This document shows, piece by piece, positions 47,047 through 57,032 of a stretch of DNA of 64,000 nucleotides. A program made the translations under genes and the position numbers. The notes below the pieces were generated by a model. It searched no databases. It was not told the origin of the DNA and saw only the letters and a list, made by a program, of their open reading frames with translations. This stretch comes from Serratia sarumanii (GTDB lineage Bacteria; Pseudomonadota; Gammaproteobacteria; Enterobacterales; Enterobacteriaceae), in NCBI RefSeq assembly GCF_029962605.1, contig NZ_CP124750.1:4526001-4590000 (forward strand), written 5' to 3'. Numbering within the stretch: the first letter of the stretch is position 1; the number at the start of each line of letters is the position of its first letter.

Positions 47047-48240
47047 ATGACTCGCAGCATTACCCTCGCCCGCACGCTGGCGCTCTCGGCACTGGCCACC
47101 CTGGTGCTCTCTTCTTCCGCCTTCGCCAAGATCGAGGAAGGCAAACTGGTTATCTGGATCAATGGCGACAAGGGCTATAACGGCCTGGCCGAAGTCGGCA
47201 AGAAATTCGAAAAAGACACCGGCATCAAGGTTACCGTCGAACACCCGGACAAGCTGGAAGAAAAATACCCGCAGGTGGCCGCCACCGGCGACGGCCCTGA
47301 CATCATTTTCTGGGCCCACGACCGCTTCGGCGGCTATGCGCAGTCCGGCCTGCTGGCCGAAATCCACCCGTCCAAAGCCTTCCAGGACAAGCTGTTTCCG
47401 TTCACCTGGGACGCCGTGCGTTATGACGGCAAGCTGATCGGCTACCCGATCGCCGTCGAGGCGCTGTCGCTGATTTACAACAAAGACCTGGTCAAACAGC
47501 CGCCGAAGACCTGGGAAGAGATCCCGGCGCTGGACAAGCAGCTGCGCGCCAACGGCAAGAGCGCCATCATGTGGAACCTGCAGGAACCCTACTTCACCTG
47601 GCCTATCATCGCCGCCGACGGCGGTTATGCCTTCAAGTATGAAAACGGTAAATACAACATCAAGGATGTCGGCGTCGCCAACGCCGGTTCGCAGGCAGGT
47701 CTGCAGTTCATCGTCGATCTGGTGAAAAACAAGCACATCAACGCCGATACCGATTACTCGATCGCCGAAGCCGCGTTCAACAAAGGCCAGACCGCGATGA
47801 CCATCAACGGGCCGTGGGCCTGGAACAACATCGAGCAGAGCAAAATCAACTACGGCGTGACGCTGCTGCCGACCTTCAAAGGCAAACCGTCCAAGCCGTT
47901 CGTCGGCGTGCTGACCGCCGGCATCAACGCCGCCAGCCCGAATAAAGAACTGGCGACCGAGTTCCTCGAGAACTACCTGCTGACCAACGAAGGGCTGGCG
48001 GACGTCAACAAAGACAAGCCGCTGGGCGCGGTGGCACTGAAGTCCTACCAGGAAACGCTGGCCAAAGATCCGAAGATCGCCGCCACCATGCAGAACTCGC
48101 AAAACGGGGAAATCATGCCGAACATCCCGCAGATGAGCGCCTTCTGGTACGCCGAACGCAGCGCGGTGATCAACGCCGTCAGCGGCCGTCAGACGGTGAA
48201 AGCCGCGCTGGACGACGTGCAGACCCGCATCACCAAGTAA
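47047..48240 (+). CDS. malE: Maltose/maltodextrin-binding protein MalE
   Basis: 397 residues. Signal peptide [25 protein letters not shown], and the mature protein starts [19 protein letters not shown] exactly as in E. coli. Sugar-binding aromatic and acidic residues are kept ([50 protein letters not shown]). It captures maltose and maltodextrins in the periplasm and delivers them to MalFGK2. The ATG at 47047 follows AAGAAGGACTGG; a longer frame reaches into the regulatory region. First gene of malEFG. Confidence 0.98.
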   Translation: MTRSITLARTLALSALATLVLSSSAFAKIEEGKLVIWINGDKGYNGLAEVGKKFEKDTGIKVTVEHPDKLEEKYPQVAATGDGPDIIFWAHDRFGGYAQSGLLAEIHPSKAFQDKLFPFTWDAVRYDGKLIGYPIAVEALSLIYNKDLVKQPPKTWEEIPALDKQLRANGKSAIMWNLQEPYFTWPIIAADGGYAFKYENGKYNIKDVGVANAGSQAGLQFIVDLVKNKHINADTDYSIAEAAFNKGQTAMTINGPWAWNNIEQSKINYGVTLLPTFKGKPSKPFVGVLTAGINAASPNKELATEFLENYLLTNEGLADVNKDKPLGAVALKSYQETLAKDPKIAATMQNSQNGEIMPNIPQMSAFWYAERSAVINAVSGRQTVKAALDDVQTRITK

Positions 48241-48249
48241 CGACGTCGT

Positions 48250-48271
48250 GCGGGGTGCCACGGTGCCCCGC
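48250..48271 (+). repeat. Inverted repeat between malE and malF
   Basis: GCGGGG and CCCCGC enclose ten bases that can extend the stem by G-U and C-G pairs. E. coli has REP hairpins at the same place which protect the malE mRNA and lower malF expression; this hairpin is probably equivalent although different in sequence. Confidence 0.6.
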
Positions 48272-48297
48272 CGTTGCTTCACAGAAAGGAACGCCCT

Positions 48298-49875
48298 ATG
48301 CAATTCGCTCACGCCGGGACGCCTGCGCGTAAAAAATCGAAGTGGTGGCAAAGCGACGCGCTGAAATGGCTGGTAGTCAGCCTGTTCAGCCTGGTGACCT
48401 GCTACCTGATTGTGTTGATGTATGCACAGGGTGAATACCTGTTCGCCATCCTGACGCTGATCCTGGTCAGCGCCGGGCTTTACGTCTTCGCCAACCGCCG
48501 CGCCTACGCCTGGCGCTATGTGTATCCCGGCGTCGCCGGCATGGGGCTGTTCGTCCTGTTCCCGCTGATTTGCACCATCGCCATCGCCTTCACCAACTAC
48601 AGCAGCACCAACCAACTGACCTTCGAGCGCGCGCAATCGGTGCTGATGCAGCGCCAGTTCCAGAGCGGCAAAACCTTTACCTTCGGCCTCTACCCGGCGG
48701 AAAACCAGCAGTGGCGCCTGCAGCTGACGCCGCCGGACGGCGAAGCACCGCTGATCTCCGAGCCTTTCCGCCTCGACGCCGCCGCGCCGCAAACCCTGAA
48801 ACTGACGGCACAGAGCGCCGCGCCGCAGGGCGAGCGCGCCACGCTGCGGATGATCACCCAGAACCGGCAGGCGCTGAGCCAGCTGGTGGCGCAGCTGCCC
48901 GACGGCGGTGAATTGCGCATGAGCTCCCTGCGCCAGTTCTCCGGCACCCGCCCGCTGTATGCGCTGGACCAAGACGGCAGCACGCTGACCAATAACCAGA
49001 CCCAGGTGCGCTACCGGCCGAACGGCGACACCGGCTTCTATCAGGCGATCAACGCCGACGGCGGCTGGGCGCAGGAAACCCTGAGCCCAGGCTATACCGT
49101 CACCACCGGCTGGAAGAACTTCCTGCGGGTGCTGCAGGACGAGGGCATCAAGAAACCGTTCGTGTCGATCTTCATCTGGACCATCGTGTTCTCGGTGATG
49201 ACGGTGATCCTCACCGTGGCGGTCGGCATGGTGTTGGCCTGCGTGGTGCAGTGGGAGGCGCTGAAAGGCAAGGCGATCTACCGTGTGCTGCTGATCCTGC
49301 CCTATGCGGTGCCGTCATTCATCTCGATCCTGATCTTCAAAGGTTTGTTCAACCAGAGCTTCGGCGAGATCAACATGATGCTCAGCCATCTGTTCGGCAT
49401 CAAACCGGCCTGGTTCAGCGATCCGCTCACCGCCAAGAGCATGATCCTGATCGTCAACACCTGGCTCGGCTACCCGTACATGATGATCCTGTGCATGGGG
49501 CTGCTGAAGGCGATCCCGGACGATCTGTACGAGGCCTCGGCGATGGACGGCGCCAACCCGTGGCAAAACTTCTTCCGCATCACCTTACCGCTGCTGATCA
49601 AGCCGCTGACGCCGCTGATGATCGCCAGCTTCGCCTTCAACTTTAACAACTTCGTGCTGATCCAGCTGCTGACCAACGGCGGCCCGGACATGATCGGCAC
49701 CACCACGCCGGCCGGCTATACCGATCTGTTGGTCAGCTACACCTACCGCATCGCCTTCGAAGGCGGCGGCGGGCAAGACTTCGGGCTGGCGGCCGCCATC
49801 GCCACGCTGATCTTCCTGTTGGTGGGCGCGCTGGCGATCCTGAATTTGAAAGCCAGCAAGATGAACTTCGATTAG
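48298..49875 (+). CDS. malF: Maltose/maltodextrin ABC permease MalF
   Basis: 525 residues with eight membrane segments and the large periplasmic P2 loop between about 95 and 275 that contacts MalE. The cytoplasmic EAA loop [22 protein letters not shown] binds MalK. The sequence follows E. coli MalF closely from [13 protein letters not shown]. The start ATG at 48298 has AAAGGA upstream. It forms the channel with MalG in the inner membrane. The N-terminus is about ten residues longer than in E. coli. Confidence 0.97.
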   Translation: MQFAHAGTPARKKSKWWQSDALKWLVVSLFSLVTCYLIVLMYAQGEYLFAILTLILVSAGLYVFANRRAYAWRYVYPGVAGMGLFVLFPLICTIAIAFTNYSSTNQLTFERAQSVLMQRQFQSGKTFTFGLYPAENQQWRLQLTPPDGEAPLISEPFRLDAAAPQTLKLTAQSAAPQGERATLRMITQNRQALSQLVAQLPDGGELRMSSLRQFSGTRPLYALDQDGSTLTNNQTQVRYRPNGDTGFYQAINADGGWAQETLSPGYTVTTGWKNFLRVLQDEGIKKPFVSIFIWTIVFSVMTVILTVAVGMVLACVVQWEALKGKAIYRVLLILPYAVPSFISILIFKGLFNQSFGEINMMLSHLFGIKPAWFSDPLTAKSMILIVNTWLGYPYMMILCMGLLKAIPDDLYEASAMDGANPWQNFFRITLPLLIKPLTPLMIASFAFNFNNFVLIQLLTNGGPDMIGTTTPAGYTDLLVSYTYRIAFEGGGGQDFGLAAAIATLIFLLVGALAILNLKASKMNFD

Positions 49876-49886
49876 GGAGAATGACG

Positions 49887-50777
49887 ATGGCCATGGTTCA
49901 ACCCAAATCCCAGCGCCTGCGCCTGTGGATCACCCATATTTTGATGCTGTGCTTTATCGCCCTGATCATGTTCCCGCTGCTGATGGTGGTCGCCATCTCG
50001 CTGCGCTCCGGCAACTTCGCCACCGGCAGCCTGATACCGGAAACCCTCTCCTGGGATCACTGGCGGCTGGCGCTCGGCTTCAGCGTCACCCACGCCGACG
50101 GCAGCGTGACGCCGCCGCCGTTCCCGGTGCTGCTGTGGCTGTGGAACTCAGTCAAGATCGCGGCGATCACCGCCATCGGCATCGTGACGCTGTCTACCAC
50201 CTGCGCCTACGCCTTTGCCCGCATGCGCTTTCGCGGCAAGAGCACGCTGCTGAAAAGCATGCTGATCTTCCAGATGTTCCCGGCGGTGCTGTCGCTGGTG
50301 GCGCTGTACGCCCTGTTCGATCGCCTGGGCCAGTACATTCCGTTTATCGGCCTGAACACCCACGGCGGCGTGATCTTCGCCTACATGGGTGGCATCGCGC
50401 TGCACGTCTGGACCATCAAGGGCTATTTCGAAACCATCGACAACTCGCTGGAAGAGGCGGCGGCGCTGGACGGCGCCACGCCGTGGCAGGCGTTCCGTCT
50501 GGTGTTGCTGCCGCTGTCGGTGCCGATTCTGGCGGTGGTATTCATTCTGTCGTTTATCGCCGCCATCACCGAAGTGCCGGTGGCGTCGCTGCTGCTGCGC
50601 GATGTGAACAGCTACACGCTGGCGGTGGGGATGCAGCAATATCTCAACCCGCAGAACTACCTGTGGGGCGACTTCGCCGCCGCCGCGGTGCTGTCGGCGA
50701 TACCGATCACCGCCGTGTTCCTGCTGGCGCAGCGCTGGCTGGTGGGCGGCCTGACGGCCGGCGGCGTGAAGGGGTAA
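49887..50777 (+). CDS. malG: Maltose/maltodextrin ABC permease MalG
   Basis: 296 residues, same length as E. coli MalG, six membrane segments, EAA loop [22 protein letters not shown]. The tail [12 protein letters not shown] is the MalG extension reaching the MalE sugar site. The ATG at 49887 is picked over that at 49881 because the family begins AMVQPKSQ and AGGGAG lies at the proper distance. It follows malF by 11 bases. Confidence 0.97.
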   Translation: MAMVQPKSQRLRLWITHILMLCFIALIMFPLLMVVAISLRSGNFATGSLIPETLSWDHWRLALGFSVTHADGSVTPPPFPVLLWLWNSVKIAAITAIGIVTLSTTCAYAFARMRFRGKSTLLKSMLIFQMFPAVLSLVALYALFDRLGQYIPFIGLNTHGGVIFAYMGGIALHVWTIKGYFETIDNSLEEAAALDGATPWQAFRLVLLPLSVPILAVVFILSFIAAITEVPVASLLLRDVNSYTLAVGMQQYLNPQNYLWGDFAAAAVLSAIPITAVFLLAQRWLVGGLTAGGVKG

Positions 50778-50835
50778 TTTGTGCCACTGCAGTGCGTTTG
50801 ATGTCTTTCCGCGATAGCGGTAATCCTGTGTCTTT

Positions 50836-50858
50836 GGCGGCCTCTGGCCGCCATTTTT
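50836..50858 (+). terminator. Terminator of malEFG
   Basis: GGCGGCC pairs with GGCCGCC over TCT, followed by ATTTTTA. It lies 60 bases past malG and before the convergent psiE. Confidence 0.85.
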
Positions 50859-50865
50859 ATCTCCG

Positions 50866-51273
50866 CTACTCCCGTTTCAGCCGATCGGTGTTTGCCAGAT
50901 AAAGCGTCACCACCAGCACCAATATCGCCGCGGCGTAGATCAGGGTATCGATGGGGTTTTTGTGATCTACGATAATCAAACGAATAATCGCGGTAATGCC
51001 AATGTAAATAAAATAGCGCAGCGGGAAATGATAACCCGACTCAAAATACTTGACGATCAAGGCGATAAATTCAAAGTACAGGAAATAAATCACAATGCCT
51101 TCAATCAACAGGTAAGAGGACGACTCTTCGCTGTTGATAAATAACACCTTCGCCAGGTGGAGGGTTTCCTTGACCAGAAACACCACCAGAATGGCCGCCA
51201 GCAGCAGCAAGCCCACGTTCAGCACCCGCTGCAGCCCCTTCGCTATCATTATCGAACGCGACGTTTTTGCCAT
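50866..51273 (-). CDS. psiE: Phosphate-starvation-inducible protein PsiE
   Basis: 135 residues with four membrane segments ([43 protein letters not shown] and two more) and the family stretch [23 protein letters not shown]. coli PsiE is an inner-membrane protein induced by phosphate starvation and lies at the same place next to malG. Molecular role unknown. No Pho box was identified by eye. Confidence 0.94.
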   Translation of the reverse strand: MAKTSRSIMIAKGLQRVLNVGLLLLAAILVVFLVKETLHLAKVLFINSEESSSYLLIEGIVIYFLYFEFIALIVKYFESGYHFPLRYFIYIGITAIIRLIIVDHKNPIDTLIYAAAILVLVVTLYLANTDRLKRE

Positions 51274-51498
51274 AAAACCTCTCTCTGAATACCGCGTATA
51301 TGATTCAACCGTGCCAATATAGGCATTGTCCTAAAAATTCCACCCCTTGCGAAAGCACTTTAAACCCCATTTAATTCATCACGTTATAATAAGATGTTTC
51401 TGACCTATAGATTTGTAGCAAATCGAAATGTCAACTATCATGGGACACAGAGATCTTTACATAAAACCAATAACCTCGAATTAACAAGGGAATTCTTT

Positions 51499-52932
51499 AT
51501 GCGCGCTAAACTTAACGGACTGGTCGCTGCGGGCCTGTTTACCTGTGCATTGTCCGGCCACGCCGCCGGCCTGGTAGCCCCTGACAACGATCTGCGTAAC
51601 GATCTCGCCTGGCTGTCTGACCGCGGCGTCATCAACGTCAGCCTGTCCACCTGGCCGCTGAGCCAGGAAGAGATCAGCTCCGTTATCGCGCAGGCCAAGC
51701 CGGTGACCAACACCGAGAAAAACGTTATCGACCGCGTACAACGCCGCGTCGATGCCCTGAAAGCCAACATTCGCGTCAGCGGTTACGCCTCGACCGATAA
51801 ACCCGGCACCCCGCAGGGCTTCGGCCAAAACGAATACGCCGACGATCGCCTGACCATCGGCGCCGGCGCCAACGGCGAGTTCTGGGACGTGCGTCTGCAG
51901 GGCTCGGTGGAAGGCGATCAGCGCGTCAGCGACGGCTCCAAATTCAACATGAACGGCTCCTACGGCGCGGTGAAAATCTGGAACCAATGGCTCTCCTTCG
52001 GCGAGGTTTCCCAGTGGTGGGGCCCGGGCTACGACGGCAGCCTGATCCGCTCCGACGCCGCGCGCCCGGTGGCCGGCTTTATGCTGCAGCGCGCCGACCA
52101 ATCGCCGTTTGAAACCCCGTGGCTGTCGTGGATTGGCCGCTGGCAATACCAGTTGTCCGCCGGCCAACTGTCGCAGTACGCTGCCGTGCCGGACACCAAG
52201 CTGATCGGTGGCCGCCTGACCATGATGCCGACCGACTTCCTGGAGTTGGGCGCTTCGCGCGTCATGATGTGGGGTGGTGATGGCCGTCCGCACTCCTGGA
52301 GTTCCTTCTGGGATGGCGTCACCGGCAACGACAATACCGGCGATCCGAAAAACGATCCGGGCAACCAGTTGGGCGGTTTTGACTTCAAACTCAAGCTGCA
52401 GCCGCTCATCGGCATGCCGGTCAGCCTGTATGGCCAGATCACCGGTGAAGATGAAGCAGGCATGTTGCCTTCGCATAACGCCTACATGCTGGGGCTTGAA
52501 GGCCATCCGGAATGGGGCCCGACCACGATCAACTGGCATATCGAAGGTACTGATACCCGCTCTAACGGCAACGCCAACAACGTGATGTACAACCACTACA
52601 TCTATCGGGGCGGTTACTACCAGCAAGGTTATCCGCTGGGCCATGCGATGGGCGGCGACGGTCAGATGCTGTCCGGCCGCGTGGAAATGGTGCTGGACGA
52701 CGGCCAGCGTTGGAGCACCCGCCTGGTGTACGCCAAGGTGAATCCGAACAACCAAACCATCAACCGGGCGTTCCCGCGTTCCGATACGCTGAAAGGCATT
52801 CAGCTCGGCTGGGGTTACAGCTTCGATTCTCAGGTTAAATTCGATACCAGCCTGTGGTACACCAACAGCGATCACAGCACCGCCGACGACGTGGGTGCCG
52901 GCGTCAGCTTCGAAGTGCCGATCAACCTGTAA
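51499..52932 (+). CDS. Capsule-assembly Wzi-family outer-membrane protein
   Basis: 477 residues. Signal peptide RAKLNGLVAAGLFTCALSGHAAG, a helical plug region (LRNDLAWLSDRGVINVSLSTWPLSQEEI), then a beta-barrel with alternating aromatic strands: WNQWLSFGEVSQWWGPGYDGSL, RVMMWGGDGRPHSW, EGHPEWGPTTINWHIEGTDT, YRGGYYQQGYPLGHAMGGDG. These are features of Wzi, an 18-strand lectin-like barrel that holds capsular polysaccharide at the surface. No other capsule genes lie nearby. Terminal residues SFEVPINL are typical of an outer-membrane end. AAGGGAATT precedes the ATG at 51499. Confidence 0.9.
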   Translation: MRAKLNGLVAAGLFTCALSGHAAGLVAPDNDLRNDLAWLSDRGVINVSLSTWPLSQEEISSVIAQAKPVTNTEKNVIDRVQRRVDALKANIRVSGYASTDKPGTPQGFGQNEYADDRLTIGAGANGEFWDVRLQGSVEGDQRVSDGSKFNMNGSYGAVKIWNQWLSFGEVSQWWGPGYDGSLIRSDAARPVAGFMLQRADQSPFETPWLSWIGRWQYQLSAGQLSQYAAVPDTKLIGGRLTMMPTDFLELGASRVMMWGGDGRPHSWSSFWDGVTGNDNTGDPKNDPGNQLGGFDFKLKLQPLIGMPVSLYGQITGEDEAGMLPSHNAYMLGLEGHPEWGPTTINWHIEGTDTRSNGNANNVMYNHYIYRGGYYQQGYPLGHAMGGDGQMLSGRVEMVLDDGQRWSTRLVYAKVNPNNQTINRAFPRSDTLKGIQLGWGYSFDSQVKFDTSLWYTNSDHSTADDVGAGVSFEVPINL

Positions 52933-52946
52933 TTTTTTGCAGACGT

Positions 52947-52973
52947 AAAAAAACCCGCCGCGGCGGGTTTTTT
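52947..52973. terminator. Bidirectional terminator between the Wzi-like gene and pgi
   Basis: CCCGCCG and CGGCGGG are flanked by seven A on the left and six T on the right, so both convergent genes can end here. Confidence 0.9.
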
Positions 52974-52993
52974 ATTGGCTTCAGCTCAGGCGC

Positions 52994-54640
52994 TTAGCGC
53001 CATTCCTTGAAGCGGTTGATCAGCGCATTGGTCGAGCTGTCGTGGCTGCTGATTTTCTCGCTGCCCGCCAGCTCCGGCAGGATGCGGTTAGCCAGCTGTT
53101 TACCCAGCTCCACGCCCCACTGATCGAAGGTAAAGATGTTCAGGATCGCGCCCTGGGTGAAGATCTTGTGCTCGTACAGCGCGATCAGGCTGCCCAGGCT
53201 GAACGGGGTGATTTCGCGCAGCAGGATCGAGTTGGTCGGGCGGTTGCCTTCAAACACTTTGAACGGCGCCACGTGCTTGACCTGCTCAGGGGTTTTACCC
53301 TGCGCCGCGAACTCGGCCTCCACCACGTCCAGCGACTTGCCGAACGCCAGCGCTTCGGTCTGGGCGAAGAAATTGGACAGCAGTTTGGCGTGATGATCGC
53401 CCAGCGGATTATGGCTGATGGCCGGCGCGATGAAGTCGCAAGGCACCAGCTTGGTGCCCTGGTGGATCAGCTGGTAGAACGCATGCTGGCCGTTGGTGCC
53501 CGGCTCGCCCCAAATGATAGGGCCGGTCTGATAATCCACCGGATTGCCGTTGCGATCGACGTACTTGCCGTTGGATTCCATGTTGCCCTGCTGGAAGTAA
53601 GCGGCAAAACGGTGCATGTACTGATCGTACGGCAGAATGGCTTCGGTTTCGGCGCCGAAGAAGTTGTTGTACCAGATACCGATCAGCGCCAGCAGCACCG
53701 GCAGGTTCTTCTCCGCCGGCGTTTCGGCGAAGTGCTTGTCCATGGCGTGCGCGCCGCTCAGCAGCTGCTCGAAGTTGTCATAACCGATGGACAGCGCGAT
53801 CGACAGACCGATCGCCGACCACAGGGAGTAACGGCCCCCTACCCAGTCCCAGAATTCGAACATGTTGTCGGTATCGATGCCGAACTCGGCCACCGCTTTG
53901 CCGTTGGTGGACAGCGCGGCGAAGTGCTTGGCCACGTGTTGTTGATCGGCGGCGCTGCTCAGGAACCAGTCGCGCGCGCTGTGGGCGTTGGTCATGGTTT
54001 CCTGAGTGGTGAAGGTTTTGGAGGCCACCAGGAACAGCGTGGTTTCCGGGTTCAGCGGCTGCAGCGTTTCGGCGATATGGGTGCCGTCGACGTTGGAGAC
54101 GAAGTGCATGTTCAGGTGGTTTTTATACGGGCGCAGCGCTTCGGTCACCATGTAAGGGCCGAGATCCGAACCGCCGATGCCGATGTTCACCACGTCGGTG
54201 ATCGGTTTGCCGGTGTAGCCTTTCCACTCGCCGCCGATGACGCGCGCGCAGAACTGTTTGATCTTGGCCAGCACCGCGTTCACTTCCGGCATCACGTCTT
54301 TGCCGTCGACCAGGATCGGGCTGTTGCTGCGGTTGCGCAGGGCAATGTGCAGCACCGCGCGATCTTCGGTGCGGTTGATTTTCTCACCGGCGAACATCGA
54401 TTTGATGGCGCCTTGCAGATCGGTTTCTTTCGCCAGCGCCTGCAGCTTCTCCAGGGTTTCCTGCGTGATACGGTTCTTGGAATAGTCCACCAACATTTGG
54501 TCGTTGAAGGTCGCGGAGAACCTGGAGAAACGATCGCTGTCCTGGGCGAACAGGTCGGCGATCCGTACGTCTTTCATCTGTGCATAATGTTGCTGCAGGG
54601 CTTGCCAAGCAGCGGTTTGACTAGGATTGATATTTTTCAT
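52994..54640 (-). CDS. pgi: Glucose-6-phosphate isomerase
   Basis: 548 residues, as in E. coli (549). Motifs: [29 protein letters not shown], the signature [20 protein letters not shown] and GVELGKQLA near the C-terminus, with the catalytic Glu and His. It interconverts glucose-6-phosphate and fructose-6-phosphate, linking maltose-derived glucose to glycolysis. It stands alone between bidirectional terminator and divergent antiporter gene. Confidence 0.98.
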   Translation of the reverse strand: MKNINPSQTAAWQALQQHYAQMKDVRIADLFAQDSDRFSRFSATFNDQMLVDYSKNRITQETLEKLQALAKETDLQGAIKSMFAGEKINRTEDRAVLHIALRNRSNSPILVDGKDVMPEVNAVLAKIKQFCARVIGGEWKGYTGKPITDVVNIGIGGSDLGPYMVTEALRPYKNHLNMHFVSNVDGTHIAETLQPLNPETTLFLVASKTFTTQETMTNAHSARDWFLSSAADQQHVAKHFAALSTNGKAVAEFGIDTDNMFEFWDWVGGRYSLWSAIGLSIALSIGYDNFEQLLSGAHAMDKHFAETPAEKNLPVLLALIGIWYNNFFGAETEAILPYDQYMHRFAAYFQQGNMESNGKYVDRNGNPVDYQTGPIIWGEPGTNGQHAFYQLIHQGTKLVPCDFIAPAISHNPLGDHHAKLLSNFFAQTEALAFGKSLDVVEAEFAAQGKTPEQVKHVAPFKVFEGNRPTNSILLREITPFSLGSLIALYEHKIFTQGAILNIFTFDQWGVELGKQLANRILPELAGSEKISSHDSSTNALINRFKEWR

Positions 54641-54868
54641 AGCAACACTCTTAGGCTTGAGAATAAAAATGACGCGTTGTCCGATTGTAGCCTGTTCGAC
54701 TGTGATTATGATCTCTTTTCTTGCGATAGGCGCTAACTGTCAACGCAGTGCCGCCTCGTTTCAGCTTTCACTCTATACTTTTGGCTAACGGCCTGTTATC
54801 GGGGTTGCCGAATTGTCATCAGGCTGTGTCATCATTGCTTATTTCGTCATTTGAAAGGGATCTCGCTT

Positions 54869-56677
54869 ATGGAATTATCTGCCCCGCTCATGTTGGTGCT
54901 TATCGGCCTGGCGTCGCTGCTGGCGCAGTGGTTGGCCTGGCTGCTGCGCCTGCCGGCCATTTTGCCGCTGTTGCTGTTCGGCATCGTGCTCGGCCCGACG
55001 GTGCATCTGGTGCAGCCGGATCTGCTGTTCGGCGATCTGCTGTTTCCGCTGGTGTCGCTGTCGGTGGCGATCATCCTGTTCGAAGGGGCGCTGACGCTGC
55101 GTTTCGAGGAGATACGCGGCCTCGGCGGCGTGGTGCGCAATCTGGTCACCGTCGGCATGCTGGTCACCTTTCTGGTCATCAGCCTCGCCAGCTGGTGGCT
55201 GCTGGATTTCCCGCCGGAGCTGGCGGCGCTGATCGGCGCGGTGACGGTGGTGACCGGGCCGACGGTGATCGCCCCGCTGATGCGCGTGGTGCGGCCGAAC
55301 GCCAACATTAACCAGGTACTGCGCTGGGAAGGGATCGTCATCGATCCGGTCGGCGCCATCTTCACCCTGCTGGTGTTCGAATTCATCGTGCTGAAACAGA
55401 ATGCGGAGTCCTATACCCATCTGTTTTGGACGCTGGGCATGACCGCCGCCGTCGGCCTGATTGCCGGCGCACTGTTCGGCTACCTGCTCGGCCTGGCGCT
55501 GCGCCGCGTCTGGCTGCCGCGCTACCTGCAGAACCTGGCGGTGCTGGCGATCATGCTGACCGCCTTCGGCGTTTCCAACGCCATCGCCGACGAATCCGGC
55601 CTGCTGACCGTCACGGTGATGGGCATCTGGCTGGCCAACATGCGCGACGTGGACACCAGCGATATTCTGGCGTTCAAAGAGGAGCTGTCGGCGATCCTGA
55701 TCTCGGCGCTGTTCATCATTCTGGCGGCGCGGCTCGATATCCAGGCGCTGTGGAACATGGGTTGGCCGCTGCTCCTGCTGCTGCTGGTGGTGCAGTTCAT
55801 CGCCCGGCCGCTGTGCATCGCGGTGTCGACCTGGCGCTCTTCCCTGCACTGGCGCGATCGGCTGCTGCTGTGCTGGATCGCCCCGCGCGGCATCGTCGCC
55901 GCGGCGGTCAGCTCGCTGTTCGCGCTGACGCTGCAGCGCAGCGGCTACCAGGGCGCCGACCGGCTGGTGACCGTGGTGTTCGCCATCATCATCGGCACCG
56001 TGGTGCTGCAAAGCCTGACCAGCGGGATGATGGCGCGCTGGCTGCGGGTGCAGCAGCAAAAGCCGCGCGGCGTGCTGATCGTCGGCGCCAACAGCGTGGC
56101 GCGCATGCTGGCGCAGGCGCTGATCAAGCTGAACGTGCCGGTAATCGTCACCGACAGCAGCTGGGAATACTACCGCCAGGCGCGCATGGAAGGCATCCCG
56201 GCCTACTATGGCCACGCCTACTCCGAACACGCCGAGAACTATCTCGATCTGAGCAATATCGCCCAGGTGCTGGCGCTGTCGCCCAATCGCCACCAGAACG
56301 CGCTGGCGGTCTACCACTTCGGTCATCTCTTCGGCGAGGATCACGTGTTTGCCATCCGTTCGGGAGCGCCGCTGAAAGGGCGCGGCGCCAGCGCGGAAAG
56401 CTCGCGTTTCCGCCGGCATGAAATTTTATTTAATCAGGAAGCCACCTACGGCCGCCTGAGCAGCCTGCTCGCCAGGGGAGCCACCATCAAAGCGACCAAA
56501 TTGAACGAAAATTTCGGTTGGCTGGAGTATTTGGAGAAACATCAGGGCGTTATTCCGTTATTCAGCCAAAAGGAAGACGGTTCTCTGCAACCGATTGGCG
56601 CCGGTTCCACGCCCGCGATGCCCTGTACGCTTATCGCGCTGGTGCAAGATGAAAATCCCTCACCGTCTGTACGTTGA
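54869..56677 (+). CDS. CPA1-family cation:proton antiporter with C-terminal TrkA-N (NAD-binding) domain
   Basis: 602 residues. Residues 1-390 have 12-13 membrane segments with the CPA1-type TVVTGPTVIAPLMRVV and WEGIVIDPVGAIFTLLV, which holds the acidic exchange residue. Residues 400-510 form a Rossmann-type TrkA-N domain (GVLIVGANSVARMLAQALIKLN) as in YjbB/KefB-like regulation. Then follows about 90 residues of beta-rich sequence. It probably exchanges Na+ or K+ for protons under nucleotide control. Differs from the YjcE-like antiporter at 8538 by this C-terminal domain. AAAGGGA precedes the ATG at 54869; a start six codons earlier is possible. Confidence 0.88.
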   Translation: MELSAPLMLVLIGLASLLAQWLAWLLRLPAILPLLLFGIVLGPTVHLVQPDLLFGDLLFPLVSLSVAIILFEGALTLRFEEIRGLGGVVRNLVTVGMLVTFLVISLASWWLLDFPPELAALIGAVTVVTGPTVIAPLMRVVRPNANINQVLRWEGIVIDPVGAIFTLLVFEFIVLKQNAESYTHLFWTLGMTAAVGLIAGALFGYLLGLALRRVWLPRYLQNLAVLAIMLTAFGVSNAIADESGLLTVTVMGIWLANMRDVDTSDILAFKEELSAILISALFIILAARLDIQALWNMGWPLLLLLLVVQFIARPLCIAVSTWRSSLHWRDRLLLCWIAPRGIVAAAVSSLFALTLQRSGYQGADRLVTVVFAIIIGTVVLQSLTSGMMARWLRVQQQKPRGVLIVGANSVARMLAQALIKLNVPVIVTDSSWEYYRQARMEGIPAYYGHAYSEHAENYLDLSNIAQVLALSPNRHQNALAVYHFGHLFGEDHVFAIRSGAPLKGRGASAESSRFRRHEILFNQEATYGRLSSLLARGATIKATKLNENFGWLEYLEKHQGVIPLFSQKEDGSLQPIGAGSTPAMPCTLIALVQDENPSPSVR

Positions 56678-56709
56678 CAGAATGGCGATAACCGGCTATT
56701 CCTAACAGC

Positions 56710-56931
56710 CTACTTGCGCACCCGGTGCGCAAGCCAGAAGAGGCGCGTCGCCCAGGTAGAGTGTCAGAGGAGCCGTTTCTCCGTTGACGGCACCCGAGGG
56801 GGAGCGACGCCGAGGTAGGGTAATGGCCGGCCATTATCCTATCGACTACAGGGGCTGAATCCCCTGGGTTGTCACCAGGGGATCGCCCGCAGGGCGATCG
56901 ACAAGGTGGGGCGCTTCTGGGTGTATCGTAG
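56710..56931 (+). promoter_or_regulatory. Lysine riboswitch (L box) upstream of lysC
   Basis: The segment closely follows the E. coli lysC leader: GCGCAAGCCAGAAGAGGCGCG, GAGGAGCC, GAGGGGGAGCGACGCCGAGG, CTACAGGGGCTGAATCCCCT and GGGTTGTCACCAGG, closed by CTAC (56710) with GTAG (56931). These form the five-way junction that binds lysine. The following 100 bases contain CCCTTGTGCCAAGG and CCTGACACGAGG, which include and can hide the lysC ribosome binding site, as in E. coli. Lysine should shut off translation initiation and promote mRNA decay. Confidence 0.96.
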
Positions 56932-57032
56932 CCTGACCTCTACGCCTGCCCCCTGTTTACCGCTCTCCCCTTGTGCCAAGGCTATGGAATTACAGTGCCC
57001 CCAAACGGGCATCCCTGACACGAGGTTTCTAG

